A stretch of 64,000 nt of DNA from Bryum argenteum (taxonomy: Eukaryota > Streptophyta > Bryopsida > Bryales > Bryaceae), in the NCBI GenBank assembly GCA_037043015.1, contig CM073322.1, positions 15,139,601-15,203,600 of the forward strand. Reading direction: 5' to 3'. This document shows positions 1 through 11,638 of this stretch, in pieces. The position numbers were made by a program, and so were the translations under genes. A model generated the notes under the pieces. That model was not told where the DNA came from. It saw only the letters and a program-made list of their open reading frames with translations, and searched no databases. Within the stretch, counting starts at the first letter, position 1. Each line of letters opens with the position of its first letter.

Positions 1-3000
1 CCCGCCACTGCCAAGGTCGCTGAGAAGATGGAGATAGGCGCTGTAACACTCCAGTCCTCCAACTCCAATCATCAACGAATTGGTTCAAAAACTCCAACTG
101 TTTCAACCAGGCTCTCTTGGCTGCCCTCCCAGGGAAACTAAAGCTTTGCGTGCTACTCTTCCTAGCCGCCGAGCCAGTTCTACTAGTAGAGGTACCCTTT
201 GTATCCAACTCCAGGTTAGGACCCGGCATGCACTGTTGAAGTATCGTCAGAATGTTTTGAATGAATGCAATCGCGGTAAACTTCTCATCTTTATCTGTCT
301 TGTCGCTTCTTGGCTCCAATATAAACGGGTTCTTCGTGGCCGGTAATTCAACATTGATACCATCCATGTGTAGAAGTGAGACAATAATTCCCATCATCCA
401 TACCTGCATCAAATACACGTCAGAGCCATATATCGATACAAGAATCTCTGCATCTCTGCGAAAGCATTTACCTTACGATACATGCCACGTCAAGGGTCAA
501 GTCAAGTATATGATTTCCCGGAAGAAGCAAGAAGCAGTAATTGGGCCCATGAGGAATAGTTTCAAGCGCGATTCAAGGAAGGAACTGCAAAAAGTGCACA
601 AATTTTATCAAGATATGTTGACGTACCCGACGAACAGGGCTTGTGATTGCATCCAAATGCTCACGAAGTTGTTGAAGGTAAATGGCTGTCCCATCTAATT
701 CGTTGTCACGTGATGATTCGTTGTCAGATGGAACCTCCATGGAGTTCAAAGCAAGCACTATAGCTTGCAAACCGTAATGCATGTGTAAGAGTTCCAGGTC
801 AAGATGCCTGCAGAGAAAGCATGAATATCAACTCATGTCAAAGACAATGAAGGTTATCTTTCAAGCGCAATTTAAGGGCAACTATAACAAGAAAATATAA
901 CCATATTCAAAGGTAAGAATAGAACCTCTGTCGATGAGCTTCTGCAGATGTGCCAGTGGGCTGCAACTTAACGAGTTCCAAAGCTTCTGTCAGCTTAATA
1001 TCAGGAGCAACGTCAAAAAGGACCTGGAAAACGAGTATGTACATCAGCAAGTGTTCGACGGTGTTTAAGAATGACGAAAACTCCCAAAACTCCACAACGA
1101 ATAGGCCCTTGAAGTAATTTGAAACTGTAGCTGCAACCCGCCGAATGCCAGCCAAATGCGTGTAAAGCAATATTCAGGACGAGAACGAGAAACCCACCCG
1201 AACGGGGGAATGCATAGTCAACCGTTCAAGCACCAGGTTCGCCACAAATGGGTCAGCAGGACCTTCAATCTGCTCAACCTTGGGGCGACTACCCTTCACG
1301 AAAATTCGAGTACTGGCTGTCTGGCCTTCTACACCTTTGATAGAACGAGCAGCAAAATATGCCAACTCCAAACGATAGCACAGCTGATCGCAGAGCTGCT
1401 CCACGCAGGAGACCTATTGAAACAAGTCCCAAACAACATCTGTGACCAATTGCGTTACTTCAATTATACTATACAACGTACTTGCAATACTCCAAAAAAG
1501 CATATATCCTCGTGATGGAGAACATCACAAGCATGTATGAAAAAGCAGCTGTAAGAGTTATAATTAGCATTCTACTACCGAAGGCATCGTGAACCAGACT
1601 AAATATCATTGAGAAGCCTCTGCGCACAAAGGCCAAGTGACGATCTGAGAGGTAGCAGTAAATAAAAACCTCGTCTGCAGCTCTGCCATGGGAAAGACCC
1701 GTGAGACCTTTTATCTTGTTGTTCCAAAGTAGCTCCAACAATTTGCGCCGGGATTTGGAGTGACCAGGCAAGAGGTCCCAACCCATAACAGCAACCAAAG
1801 GCTGAAGTCGTGGAAATGGAGTCACCAACTGTATTCACATTGCAGAACAAGTTAGAGAATATCCATCATCTCCAATCCATTTTGAGATCGAAAGACATCT
1901 AATGTTTACAGGTGAAGTCAATGGCAATCTGGTGAAGAGGATAAAATGAACATATACATCTGCGACTTTCTGAAGTTGGCGATCTTTGACGGAAGCAAGT
2001 GCTGCCTTCACCACGAGCTCCAGCACATGAGCACCATCTACACGCGCATATTGATAGAGTTCTCTCAAACATGTCCGTATAACTGAGGTTTCAGTCATGG
2101 CAAAGCTTCCTGATCCAGTAGTATTAGATCGCAGCTGCTGCAGCCGCTGATGGAGTCGCTCCAACGGTGGAGGATAAAGCTCCTGTGACGAAGCTTTGCT
2201 CTGGTCTAGTTCTTCCCGAAGTAAGTCATCTTGTGCAGACTGGTCAACACACAAAGCAATAAACCTCAGCGACTCCTTCGCTCATCTTCCTCTTATCTAA
2301 TCACGTCCACATTGGCTTCACTAGTAACCACATCGCAACGTCTGCAAAGAGTGGGAACGAGAAAGAAGGGCTTTGGCCTACCTCGATTAACTTGGGGAGG
2401 AGGGTACTACCAGATGTGAGACTGCACTGATAAATGGCTTGTAAAACGGAGTCATGTTGCTCCCGTGCCAAGGATTTAGCCTCTTTCAGTATCGAGTGAA
2501 TAGCCTCACTAAAGGAGCACGCAACCGAACACCAGATTTTAGAGTTAGAGTTATCAATCCACCACCACTCAACTACTCAAAGAATCCTGCGAATATAAGA
2601 CCCTAAGTCTAAACAACAAGTAAGCACCAAGATGCTGGACAAGTTCACAAACCTGCAATCAGACTCTGCGACACCAAAATCTTCGTGCAGAAATCGTAAA
2701 TGGTTGATAGCATTCAGCAATTGCGTTGCCTCAACATCTTTCACTATTTGATTAAGATGTGCTTGTTGTACTTCTCTTTGAATGCCTGACCCCAACTATG
2801 ACAGAAGAAGGAAACCCTCGTTCAGAGAGATACTTGAAACTTAGACCTCAGTTCCCTACCAAAGTAGATGATCGATGGTAAAGAAAAGAATGCTAGAACA
2901 GAATTGAGGGCTAAGATCTTCACCTCAAATTGTTCGAGGGTGCCAAATATTGCTTGCTCAGACCTCGCGGAATCTTCCTGAAGCACTTCTTCAACTCTGA

Positions 3001-4521
3001 ACTCAGGTGTATCTTCGCCTGCATCTGGCTCCCTTCGAGCGTTCATCTGAAAATTTGGACCACCATGTTGTTGTCGAGCTATGTTTTGACAAAGTGCATC
3101 AAGCAGATCTGGCTGGCCAAGCGTCAAGTTCCGTAACCACTTTTTGTCCAATTCTGACAATTCATGAGAGCCAGACGGACTAGAGATTGTTTCAGCATCT
3201 ACATTAGCCTCTGTCAACCCATCATCGCCTCTATTGTCTCTGTCTCTGCCTTCTGATCCATGTCCAGTAACATATCTGATAGATAGATTCAGCCGCTCCA
3301 GTCCTACTGAAACGATATTTCCAACAAGAAGAAGTCCAGCTCCTTCGTCCGGGAGACTCTCATCATCATTGACTTTGACACTACCGCTTGTGCTTTCCGT
3401 CGCTGACGAAGAATCTTCTTTCTCAATAACTGAAGAAACTGTCAAAACATAAAACTTAATGATGCAGCAATCATCAGAAACCCCAAGCAGGGTTTAGGGT
3501 TCTGAAAGGTGCAACTCACAAACGCTTCTAGAAAATCAAATATTTGCTATCAAATGCATCAGATAGTGTCATCCCATATAGTTAAGCAATGGCTGTGACG
3601 AAAACAATTCCAGACCTCGGACTGACACAAACAGGATTTACTTTTCAATAACAATGACCTATTTCATTCAGCTTTCCTGCATAATTCCTGATGAGTAAGA
3701 CACTCTTGGATCCAATTACAGATTTATTACGGTATCTGCGTGTTCATTTGATTGAATACACACCACTTAATCAAGGGATACAGCTAAGGCTTCACGTTTC
3801 CCAGCTACTAGTTCATAATCGAACCTAATTTGAAGTTAAGTCGCATTCTCAATTCCAGGACCACTTCCTCTCATTTGCATGCCAGACATATTTCCCTCTG
3901 CTCTTCATTCGCGATCTAAACCTAAAAGATCATAAATGAACCGAAATTCAAAATCACTATTTCTGTTGCATTGCGTACAAACTTCAGCTCCATAATCCAA
4001 TGTCAATGTCGTCATAAAAACTCCGAACCTGATTGTTCCGAAATGTCTCGAGCGATCGTCTTTCCATTGTCGACCACGTATTGCTTGATAAACTCTAAAA
4101 GCAGTAAAAACTCGACACAGTCGTAAACAGGGCGGCAATAGAATTGCCACTGGTTGTCTTTGAATCCAGGCAAGCTAGAAGTCACAGGCTCATAAGCTGG
4201 TGAGGAAGCCGCGCTCCAAGGATCGTCCTCTCCTTGACCCTCGGGTTTGGCTCGATTCCTGTCCTCCATGAGCTTGTCCTCCATGGCGTGGAGCTCCTGG
4301 AGGCAGAGCCACGCCATGTGCGCGGAGGACGGCACGCTCTCGGACCATACTACGCCCTTCAATGTCCATATCTTCCGTATCACGGTCTGATAGATGTCGC
4401 GCGCCAATCCGGGGCTTCGCACACTCAATGTCAACAAGCAAGCTCGGAAGAGCTCGAATTGCGACAGAAACAAATGATTGGCAATCACCGATCCCAGCAA
4501 CCGATCCTCCTTACTCTCCAT
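1..4521 (-). CDS. ZFYVE26: ZFYVE26/spastizin-like protein, N-terminal part (gene continues past the left edge)
   Basis: Ten exons can be joined with consistent phases: 4521-4029, 3438-2924, 2795-2653, 2508-2411, 2229-1958, 1828-1670, 1413-1198, 1023-926, 807-627 and 403-1, giving about 859 residues. The start is the ATG at 4521, followed by a hydrophobic helical stretch (VIANHLFLSQFELFRACLL) that resembles the N-terminus of the plant zinc finger FYVE domain protein family (Arabidopsis At2g25730 type). Later blocks fit the same family: GWDLLPG in exon 6, DPFVANLVLERL in exon 7, VLFDVAPDIKLTEALELVKL in exon 8 and MGIIVSLLHMDG in exon 10. In animals spastizin works with spatacsin and the AP-5 complex in lysosome and endosome traffic; a similar role here is inference. 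The FYVE finger is not in this part. The introns are mostly about 80-210 bp, but intron 1 is 589 bp. Family assignment rests on remembered motifs, not on a search. Confidence 0.8.
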
Positions 4522-4891
4522 GATCGTAATCCCCTCACCTCCCGATGATCATCCCGTGCATCCCCGATACGGCACCAATAGAGGCGCCGTAAAATGCCAC
4601 GGGCCCTGCAGAATCGTCAGCAATTGAGGCCAGTGCGTGTGGCAATTGTGGCGAGGTAGATTGCGCCCGATTTGTGATTACGGGGCGGGCGAGAGGGACG
4701 GCAGCGCACTAACAAAGCCTTCGCGTAAATAGTGCATACAACCCGTTCTTCGCTTCAAGGAGAAGCCCGGATTCTGTAGATTCAGCTCTATCCGTTTGTA
4801 GATTTCGCAACATGTACGCTCTATCTACATATTACCTTCCGAGCTTTCCATCAGGCACAAGCTAGGTTTCTGTAGATTCGGACTCGTGGAT
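4522..4891. other. Upstream region of the ZFYVE26-like gene
   Basis: This is the probable 5'UTR and promoter of the minus-strand gene starting at 4521. It is GC-richer than the spacer to its right (for example around 4,560-4,700), as expected near a transcription start. No clear TATA box was found. Confidence 0.4.
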
Positions 4892-5730
4892 TTAACCCCT
4901 AAAGTTGAGCGGTCTCAAAACGGCTAAAAACCCTCTAAATTGTCCTTTTTTGTTGCAAGATGCAAATTTTTGACTTTCAACAAGCTCTGAAATATGTAAC
5001 CGTAATATTTAGAATCTAACCAGTACATGAACATGTACACCAAATCTTAGGTTCACATTCCTCACCATTTGTGAGATCATAAAGTTCAAAATTCTAAAAA
5101 AAAGTTTTTTACCATCTTGTAGAATGGCAAAGTAAAGATTTTGAGGTCAAAATCGTTTTTCCAGGAAAATTGACATGAGGCTCTTCACATTCTTGTTCCT
5201 AGGTAAGTAGGGAATATGTTTATGTAATTTTACCCTCATAGGACCTATAAAACTTCAAGAAATGTTTGATCTTTCACATGAAGGTATGCTAAAATTCAAA
5301 TACAAAGGCTCATTTTTAAATACTGAAAAAGAATGTAAAATACTAATGGATTTAAAATCACTTACTAGTTCCTTAGTTACTACCTTTTTTACATGAATAA
5401 AATAAAATTAAAAATTAAAAAAAAAAAAAAAAAAAAAAAACTTGAAAAAAAGTAAAATCTCAATTTTTGGTGAATTTTTGAAGTTTCTGCTCTATTTAAC
5501 CAATTTTGGGCACATTTTGAGAGTAAATAAGCATTTACTGCAGTTTGAGTAATTTTGGGTAGATTTTAATATTGTTGTCAAACATTGATCGTAAATATTT
5601 CTTAAAGTATGAGGAATTTTGGAACATGAGATGACTCTTTAATAAGCTATGGAAAAACTCTATAACTTACAAAAGAATGTATTCCATGCAATTTAAAAAT
5701 AGTATGTCAAAGGCTGACCAGAGTTGTTAA
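4892..5730. mobile_element. TTAA-flanked non-autonomous element, family C, copy 1
   Basis: The left end reads TTAACCCCTAAAGTTG at 4892. The right end is decayed, with a TTAA at 5727-5730. Internal sequence is colinear with the elements at 33,784-34,631 (inverted) and 51,069-52,895: for example the stretches around 5,000-5,100 (ATGTAACCGTAA..., TTTGTGAGATCATAA) and 5,450-5,700 (TCTCAATTTTTGGTGAATTT, AGTATGAGGA). A run of about 24 A residues at 5,418-5,441 sits inside it. It has no coding capacity, so any mobility needs a transposase from elsewhere. Confidence 0.7.
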
Positions 5731-6179
5731 ATGGAGGCAAATGCATTGTAACACTTGGATATATAATGGCTCTCAAATTACTACCTTTTGTAAATTTTGT
5801 AGTATAAAACCACTATACACTCGTATTTGAAATGTGATCATTTATAGTATTACAAGCCCTTACCCGTGTCCTTCGGACACGAACATCAAAAAGGAAAGAT
5901 TAAAATCTATTAAACATATAAAAAATTCAGACCTAGGTATAAAAAATAATAAAAAAGTTAGAGGTTGTTAAATATGCAAGATCCCAAGTAATTTCTCCGT
6001 TCTCCATGTTGTTAAAGATTTACAGTATGTCCTTTGTTCCCGTCTTTTTGGTTCCCCCTGTTTTTTAAGATTTGTAGCATGTCTTCCGTTCACTTGTTCC
6101 ATTGTTCCAAGTTCCCCGTCTTCTATTATCGTTTTCCATTCTCCATTTTTTTCCTTACTGGTTCTCTACCTCCAAACTC
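5731..6179. other. AT-rich spacer
   Basis: AT-rich unique sequence. No gene or repeat was recognised apart from pyrimidine-rich sequence leading into the repeat that follows. Confidence 0.4.
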
Positions 6180-6400
6180 TCGTTCATGGTTCCCATCTTT
6201 TGTTCCCAATTCTCCATCCCACAACTTTCCTTTTTGGTTTCCATCATTCATCCCTGGTTCCCATCATTTGTTCCCGGTTCCCATCATTCATTCCTAACTT
6301 CCATCATTCATTCTTAGTTCTCATTATTTGTTCCTGGTTCCCATCCTCCGTTCTCAGTTCCTATCATGTGTTCCCCGTTCCTAGATCCCCTTTGATGTTC
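6180..6400. repeat. Degenerate CCCATCATTCATTC minisatellite
   Basis: About eight imperfect units of roughly 22-26 bp carry variants of GTTCCCATCATTCATTCCT. They fade out on both sides into TTCCC-rich sequence (about 6,030-6,450). Several overlapping plus-strand reading frames stay open here only because of the repeat. Confidence 0.65.
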
Positions 6401-7944
6401 CCTTCATCCCCCCTTCACTTCTTATTTCCTCCCATTTTCATGTTTCATATTCCTTGTCCTTTTGCCTCCTTGTTATATTCTTAAGATCTAATAAAGTCTT
6501 AATAAAAATCAAATACTACTTATGGAAACCCTTCAAAATCTTTAGAAATCTTCATACCATGTATACATGACCACCGACAACCGCCCTATCACTAGAAAGG
6601 ATCGACAAGGACAAACAAACAAAACTCTAATTGTGTTCTTTTATATATAGAGATGAAATAAAAGACTTGTTTATTCTTTAGTACCAAACTCATGTTATAG
6701 TTGGAACCTACTTAAGAACATTTGAAGCTTCAAGAAAGTTGATCAAAATTGAGGATATTTTCATCATATCCTCTATCCTTACATAATGGTTTAGTGCTTA
6801 CATGTTTCACAACATTACAACTTGTTCTTTATCTATAACTTTTCAAAATTGACAACATTTGATAATATGCTTGTATTGATTTATTGCAAAGCACAATACA
6901 TTGCTACCTTGGGCAAAGCTAAGAAAAGTTAGGTGAAATATTGACATCACAACTCATAGAATGATGTCTCTACAAAATTGCCCAATAAAATATCTCTTAA
7001 TGGATACGCTATTGGGTATTGCAAGATTCCAAAGGTTATTTGCCTGAAACATAAGATCTTTGTACCCGATGACGTCATGGATGTATTCTTCCAGAAGGTG
7101 GAGGAAGATACTCTTAAACTCTGATGTGTCGTCCGGCATCAAAACCGAATAATGAGGAGGATCTACAACAAGACTTGCTTTCAATGCGTAAAGAAAGCTG
7201 ATCACATTATACCCTTCAAAAGTTCATGTCTCCACAATACTTTTGAATAAGTGCTTCAACTCCAACATGTGTTGTAAAAGAGTTGTAGAAGATTTTCAAT
7301 CTCTTGTGCCGGTCATATGGTCTCATATACTCTCGTACCATCCGCTCTTTATCCTAGAAGTTGTCGCTTGCACTTCTCCGCTACCCAAGATAGTCCCTCA
7401 AGAAGATTGTGAATGTCTTAAACAAACCTCAATAGTCGTGATGATGGGCCTTGATCTTGAAAAATAATAGCCACAAAAATAGCCTTAACTAAAACTCACC
7501 ATACTCATCGTCAATTGTAGATCTTGATGCATTCACTACAAGAAATAATCAAACAAATACATACATGGTTAGAACAAATACATTGCATGTATAGGGAGTA
7601 TTACACAACTTGACATTGGATAAATAATTGCAAAAAAAAGTGATACATTACATTAATTTAATCCTTATAGTAATAGAAACAATTTAGCTTACTTGTATTG
7701 ATGCTCAAAGACACCATCTTTGGAATGTCAATAGTGCTCTTGGTTTCTGTCAATATACCTGTCAACAAAGATTATGTTCTCAATTCATCCAACATCTATT
7801 TAATTAACACATATGCTTGCTTGTTTGTGTTTTCAATTAAATTCTAGAATTTGTTGGCCAGATTGGGCACCGACTTGTTTTTAGAAGCACTAGAAATTTG
7901 CAAAAAGTACCAAATTCTAAATAAAAACAAAAAATGATAAATTG
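6401..7944. other. Spacer without a recognised gene
   Basis: AT-rich sequence with short open frames only (a minus-strand frame at 6,954-7,205 and a plus-strand frame at 7,243-7,467). Neither has splice context or a family I recognise. At 7,536 the sequence CACTACAAGAAAT resembles a CACTA-type transposon end, but no partner end was found. Confidence 0.35.
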
Positions 7945-8575
7945 GTTTGGGAAGCAACGCTTTTTTGGACAAGGAGGGAATTGAACATAGCGATAGAGGC
8001 TTTACAACAAGTAGTAAAATAGTGGTCTTTTGCTTCTTAGTAGAAAAGAAACCCTCGATTATACAAGGACATGATGAGAGACATCAATGAGGTCCTACAA
8101 TACGTAGTAGAAAGTGGTTTGAGAAGCAACCCTTATTTGAAAAAGGACGGGATCAGAGACAACGACGAGGTTTTACAACAAGTAGTAGAAGTGGTTTAAG
8201 AAGTAATCCTAAAAGGCAACCCTTCTTTGGACAAGAACGGGATGAGAGATAGTGCCAAAGTCCTATAACAAGTAGTAGAAAAGTTGTTTAAGAAGTAATC
8301 CTTATTTGTACAAGGACAAGATTGGAGACATCAACAATGTTCTACACAAAGTATTAGAACAGTAGGTTGAAATATAACCCTCGTTTGGACAGGTTGAAAT
8401 ATAACCCTCGTTTGGACAGGTTGAAATATAACCCTCGTTTGGACAAGGACGCAGACAGGGTCGAAGACAACAACATGGTCCTACAAAAAGTTGTAAAAAA
8501 CTGGTTAGAAAAGCAACCCTTGTACGGACAAGGGTGGGATCTGAGACACTTACAAGGTTGAAAACAAAAATATGA
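7945..8575 (+). pseudogene. Decayed tandem coding repeat, about 28-residue unit
   Basis: About seven imperfect units of 75-100 bp follow one another on the plus strand. In frame they read as variants of NPxLDKDGMRDxxEVLQQVV. Two units from about 8,045 to 8,200 are fused in one frame (RNPRLYKDMMRDINEVLQ then SNPYLKKDGIRDNDEVLQQ), and others are broken by stops and frameshifts. Inside, a 27-bp unit is repeated exactly three times (8,364-8,444). The preserved protein-like periodicity suggests the remains of a helical repeat protein rather than simple satellite DNA. I do not recognise the family. Confidence 0.5.
8364..8444. repeat. 27-bp unit repeated three times exactly
   Basis: Three identical adjacent copies of a 27-bp unit beginning AGGTTGAAATATAACCC occupy 8,364-8,390, 8,391-8,417 and 8,418-8,444. 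Exact identity indicates recent local amplification inside the older decayed repeat. Confidence 0.9.
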
Positions 8576-9334
8576 ACGTTGATGGATTTTGGTGCGAAGA
8601 CAAAGGCGAGGTTTGAAATATGGACAACAACTCAGTTGGAGACAATATAACAATTTGAAATTAAGAAAAGTTTCATACCCTTACTGATATGGAGCTCTAA
8701 GATTATGTGGCGACAGGTGCGAGCAGGACAAATTCATACATTCCAAAAGCCTCAACTTTAGAAAGCTTCGCAAACTCCGGAGAGCCTTGAAATTTTTTGA
8801 AGACTTGGATCCGTCTAAATATTTTTTGGAAACTTGGGAAGGCTTTAAAAGTTTTCGAAAACTTGGAAGAATCTCCTTCAAACATTTATTATTCAAAAGT
8901 TAAGATTTTGAATTCAAAGTCATGACATTTTATATTTTCCTGAAACATTTAACCTAGTAACTACAAATGAAATTCTTTTCAAGTGAAACAAATAACAAAG
9001 AAGACCATCTAAAATGCAATAATTATAAATTATCTTTTATATTCATGTATCTTTGAGGCTTTACGATTCAAAATGTAACAAAGTTTTAGACCATATGTGA
9101 AATTTTGGTTTAAAAATTTGTACTTGTAAGATCGTGTAGAGTACTAGTATGAGAAGGTCTAAAGTAAAATTAACTTATTTACCATATGGATTTAGACATC
9201 TCAACAATTACTCGAAAAGGGGTATTTGAGAAATCGGGGCAATTAACTCATAACAATCTTTCACAAAGTAAAAAGCACAACCTTTTTTGAGAATATAAGA
9301 CAAAACAGTGTTACCTAACATTCTCTTCTTCTTC
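8576..9334. other. AT-rich spacer
   Basis: No gene was recognised. A short stretch around 8,790-8,880 has imperfect internal repetition of an AACTTGGAAGG-like word. Confidence 0.35.
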
Positions 9335-9567
9335 TTAACCCTTAAAAGTCCCTTGGGGATAGTATGTACGCTGTCGTATAATTAGGATTTGCTACCAACA
9401 AGAAACTCTAAATTGGAATTGTAATAGCTCACTAGAACCGCATTAATTCAAATATCAACTTCTTCTTTGAACTCAAACCTATTAAAGGTATGCATTCACT
9501 CCAAATACAACCAAAATACACCGTATTCTACTAGTCGCCACGGCACGCTCTGACCTTTAGGGGTTAA
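9335..9567. mobile_element. Short TTAA-flanked element (family G)
   Basis: The left end reads TTAACCCTTAAAAGTC at 9335 and the right end GACCTTTAGGGGTTAA ending at 9567. The ends are inverted copies of each other apart from a few bases. Total length is 233 bp and nothing is encoded. The ends match the larger TTAA elements elsewhere in the window, but the interior is different. Confidence 0.65.
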
Positions 9568-10995
9568 AAGATTTGAAGTGGCTTGCAATAGGGAGAGGTA
9601 TAGGAAAACTCAATAATCTACTGAAAAAATAGAAAGCCATATAATGGTTTCCGCAACCTTTAGAAAAGCAGTGCTTGAAGAAATCCTTTATTTGACTCTT
9701 ACTCTAACACAAAGTGAAGTAAAAAGTAACCATCCAAAACTACCATTTCTATTTCAACTCCTATTTATTATAGATAGAATAATCTTCTCTGATTGAGCGT
9801 AAGATGGAATTGACTAAGCAAATCACATGTGATTCTAGCACCCTACTTGCCCTTGTAACATAACTTTGATGATGAGCAATGTGTTAGAAAACTTAATAAT
9901 AAATTCAATTAAAATTATGTGATTTGCATATGATTATTGACTCACAAAATATTCTATAAATTATTTTTAGATCTAAGAGATATTCCGCATTAGTTACAAA
10001 ATAACTAATTGGACAATTAGGAGTTAATTATCATGTCAACTTGGAAAATTCCACTTACCATCAAGCCTAAAAATCTTACATTAAACCATATCATACTCCA
10101 CATGTGTACTATATCATACTCTATAATATATCATGTATGTACCATATATGATACATTTAAATGAATATAGTATTCTATTTACTTATATGACTCATGGTCA
10201 ACTATATTGTACTTTATAATATATAGCACATGTATCGTATTTAATATAAGCAATATATGACATATATTGTACTATATCTAGAATACATCGGCAATCATAT
10301 ATCTACCATTTTGACATGGAGTCATGTGGAGCATGCTAAACTTCCGCCATTCAAATGCTAGCTCTCCCCCAAAGATACATAATCTATTGTAGTATCCCTT
10401 ATTGAGCTTTCTTTCTACTCTTAGATCTACCATCTTTTGTTGTACCATTTTCCATAATAAACGGCCAATGTGATGAAACTGAGGTTCAAGTACTTAGGAA
10501 GTATATAGTGAACAAGAACTAGCAAAGAATAAATATGTGATACCTTCGCAATTATGCAGAATCGTATAAAAGTCATAATTGGCATCAGACCGAGACATTC
10601 TCTTAAAAGCCATTTTGCAACCACCTTCTTTTCTCCTCATTCAATACACATCAACATCAAGTAGCTGCTTCGCCTATGTTCCTCCATCTCAAACGAGTAA
10701 GCATCTAACACTTGTCTAAAGTAGTAATCCCAATCATCACTAATATCAAATATAATCATACTACTTCAAACAACTCACTTTTATTGATTTGAAATCATTC
10801 AATTCCTTCGTAAGCATGAAAAACATGGCATTCAACGAAATATCAAAAATACACAACTCTTGTTGTGCTTGCACAACGAAACCTCTTCGCATCAAATAAT
10901 GTCACGTGCAGACTAACATAAACTATGTTAACAAAGCACCTTACAAGTTTTGTAACCTTATGGAATGTGGATTTTTACTTTGTGCAATTCAGATA
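9568..10995. other. AT-rich spacer
   Basis: No gene was recognised. The part around 10,080-10,300 is dominated by ATATAT/CATATA words (variants of ATATATCATGTATG), a low-complexity tract. Confidence 0.4.
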
Positions 10996-11335
10996 CACTA
11001 CAAAAGAGTTGTTAATTAGCGTTACATGGAGATTAGTGTAACGGGTAACTCTTGGTAAATAACATTATTTCTCAACTCTCTTGAGATTAGTGTTTTCTTT
11101 AAGTTGCCATTGCAATCAATGTCCCTTGTCTTTCAAGCCACCAAGTGCACCAATTCCAACAAATTTTTCCTCTTGCAATAAAGTTTGCATGCTCTCACAT
11201 TTGATGTTATGGTTTGTCGATTAGTGTTGTAACACTATGGTGACTAGTGTTGTAACACAATGGTGACGAGTGACATTTAGTTTGACGGTTCCCAATTAAC
11301 GTTTGAAACACTAATTAAACAACTCTTGTGTAGTG
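10996..11335. mobile_element. MITE with CACTACAAAAGAGTTG terminal inverted repeats
   Basis: The left end CACTACAAAAGAGTTGTTAA and the right end TTAAACAACTCTTGTGTAGTG are inverted copies, enclosing 340 bp without coding capacity. The ends resemble those of CACTA-type elements; no convincing 3-bp target duplication is visible. Diverged relatives lie at about 39,275-39,536 and 55,540-55,715, sharing AGTGTTGTAACAC and GGTGACGAGTGACATTTA. Confidence 0.65.
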
Positions 11336-11638
11336 GAAAAGTATAGTTTCCACCAAGCTAAGATGACTTATTCCACTAGAATCCGGTGAAATCAAACATT
11401 TTTACTGATGGACATCTTACTATTTTTCCACTGCAAAATGTTTCTATCTTTCCACTAAAAAATGTTTCCATTTTTTCTACTACAAAATCTTTCCATTTTT
11501 CCACTATTGGAGTGGTCTTACACTATTGTAGGGAAGAAGAGAACTCGAACAAATGAAAGTGATGAGCTACCAATGATTTTGTTGTGTTTGAAGCTGCAAT
11601 TTCAACAGGATGCTGCTTCGACAAATGGCTTACATGAT
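11336..11638. other. Spacer downstream of the MYCBPAP homologue
   Basis: Contains the probable 3'UTR and terminator of the minus-strand gene to its right. A TTTCCACT word is repeated around 11,400-11,510. Nothing else was recognised. Confidence 0.4.

Noticed and set aside
6034..6484. Three overlapping plus-strand frames rich in Phe, Pro and Ser
   Set aside because: Product of the CCCATCATTC minisatellite read in three frames.
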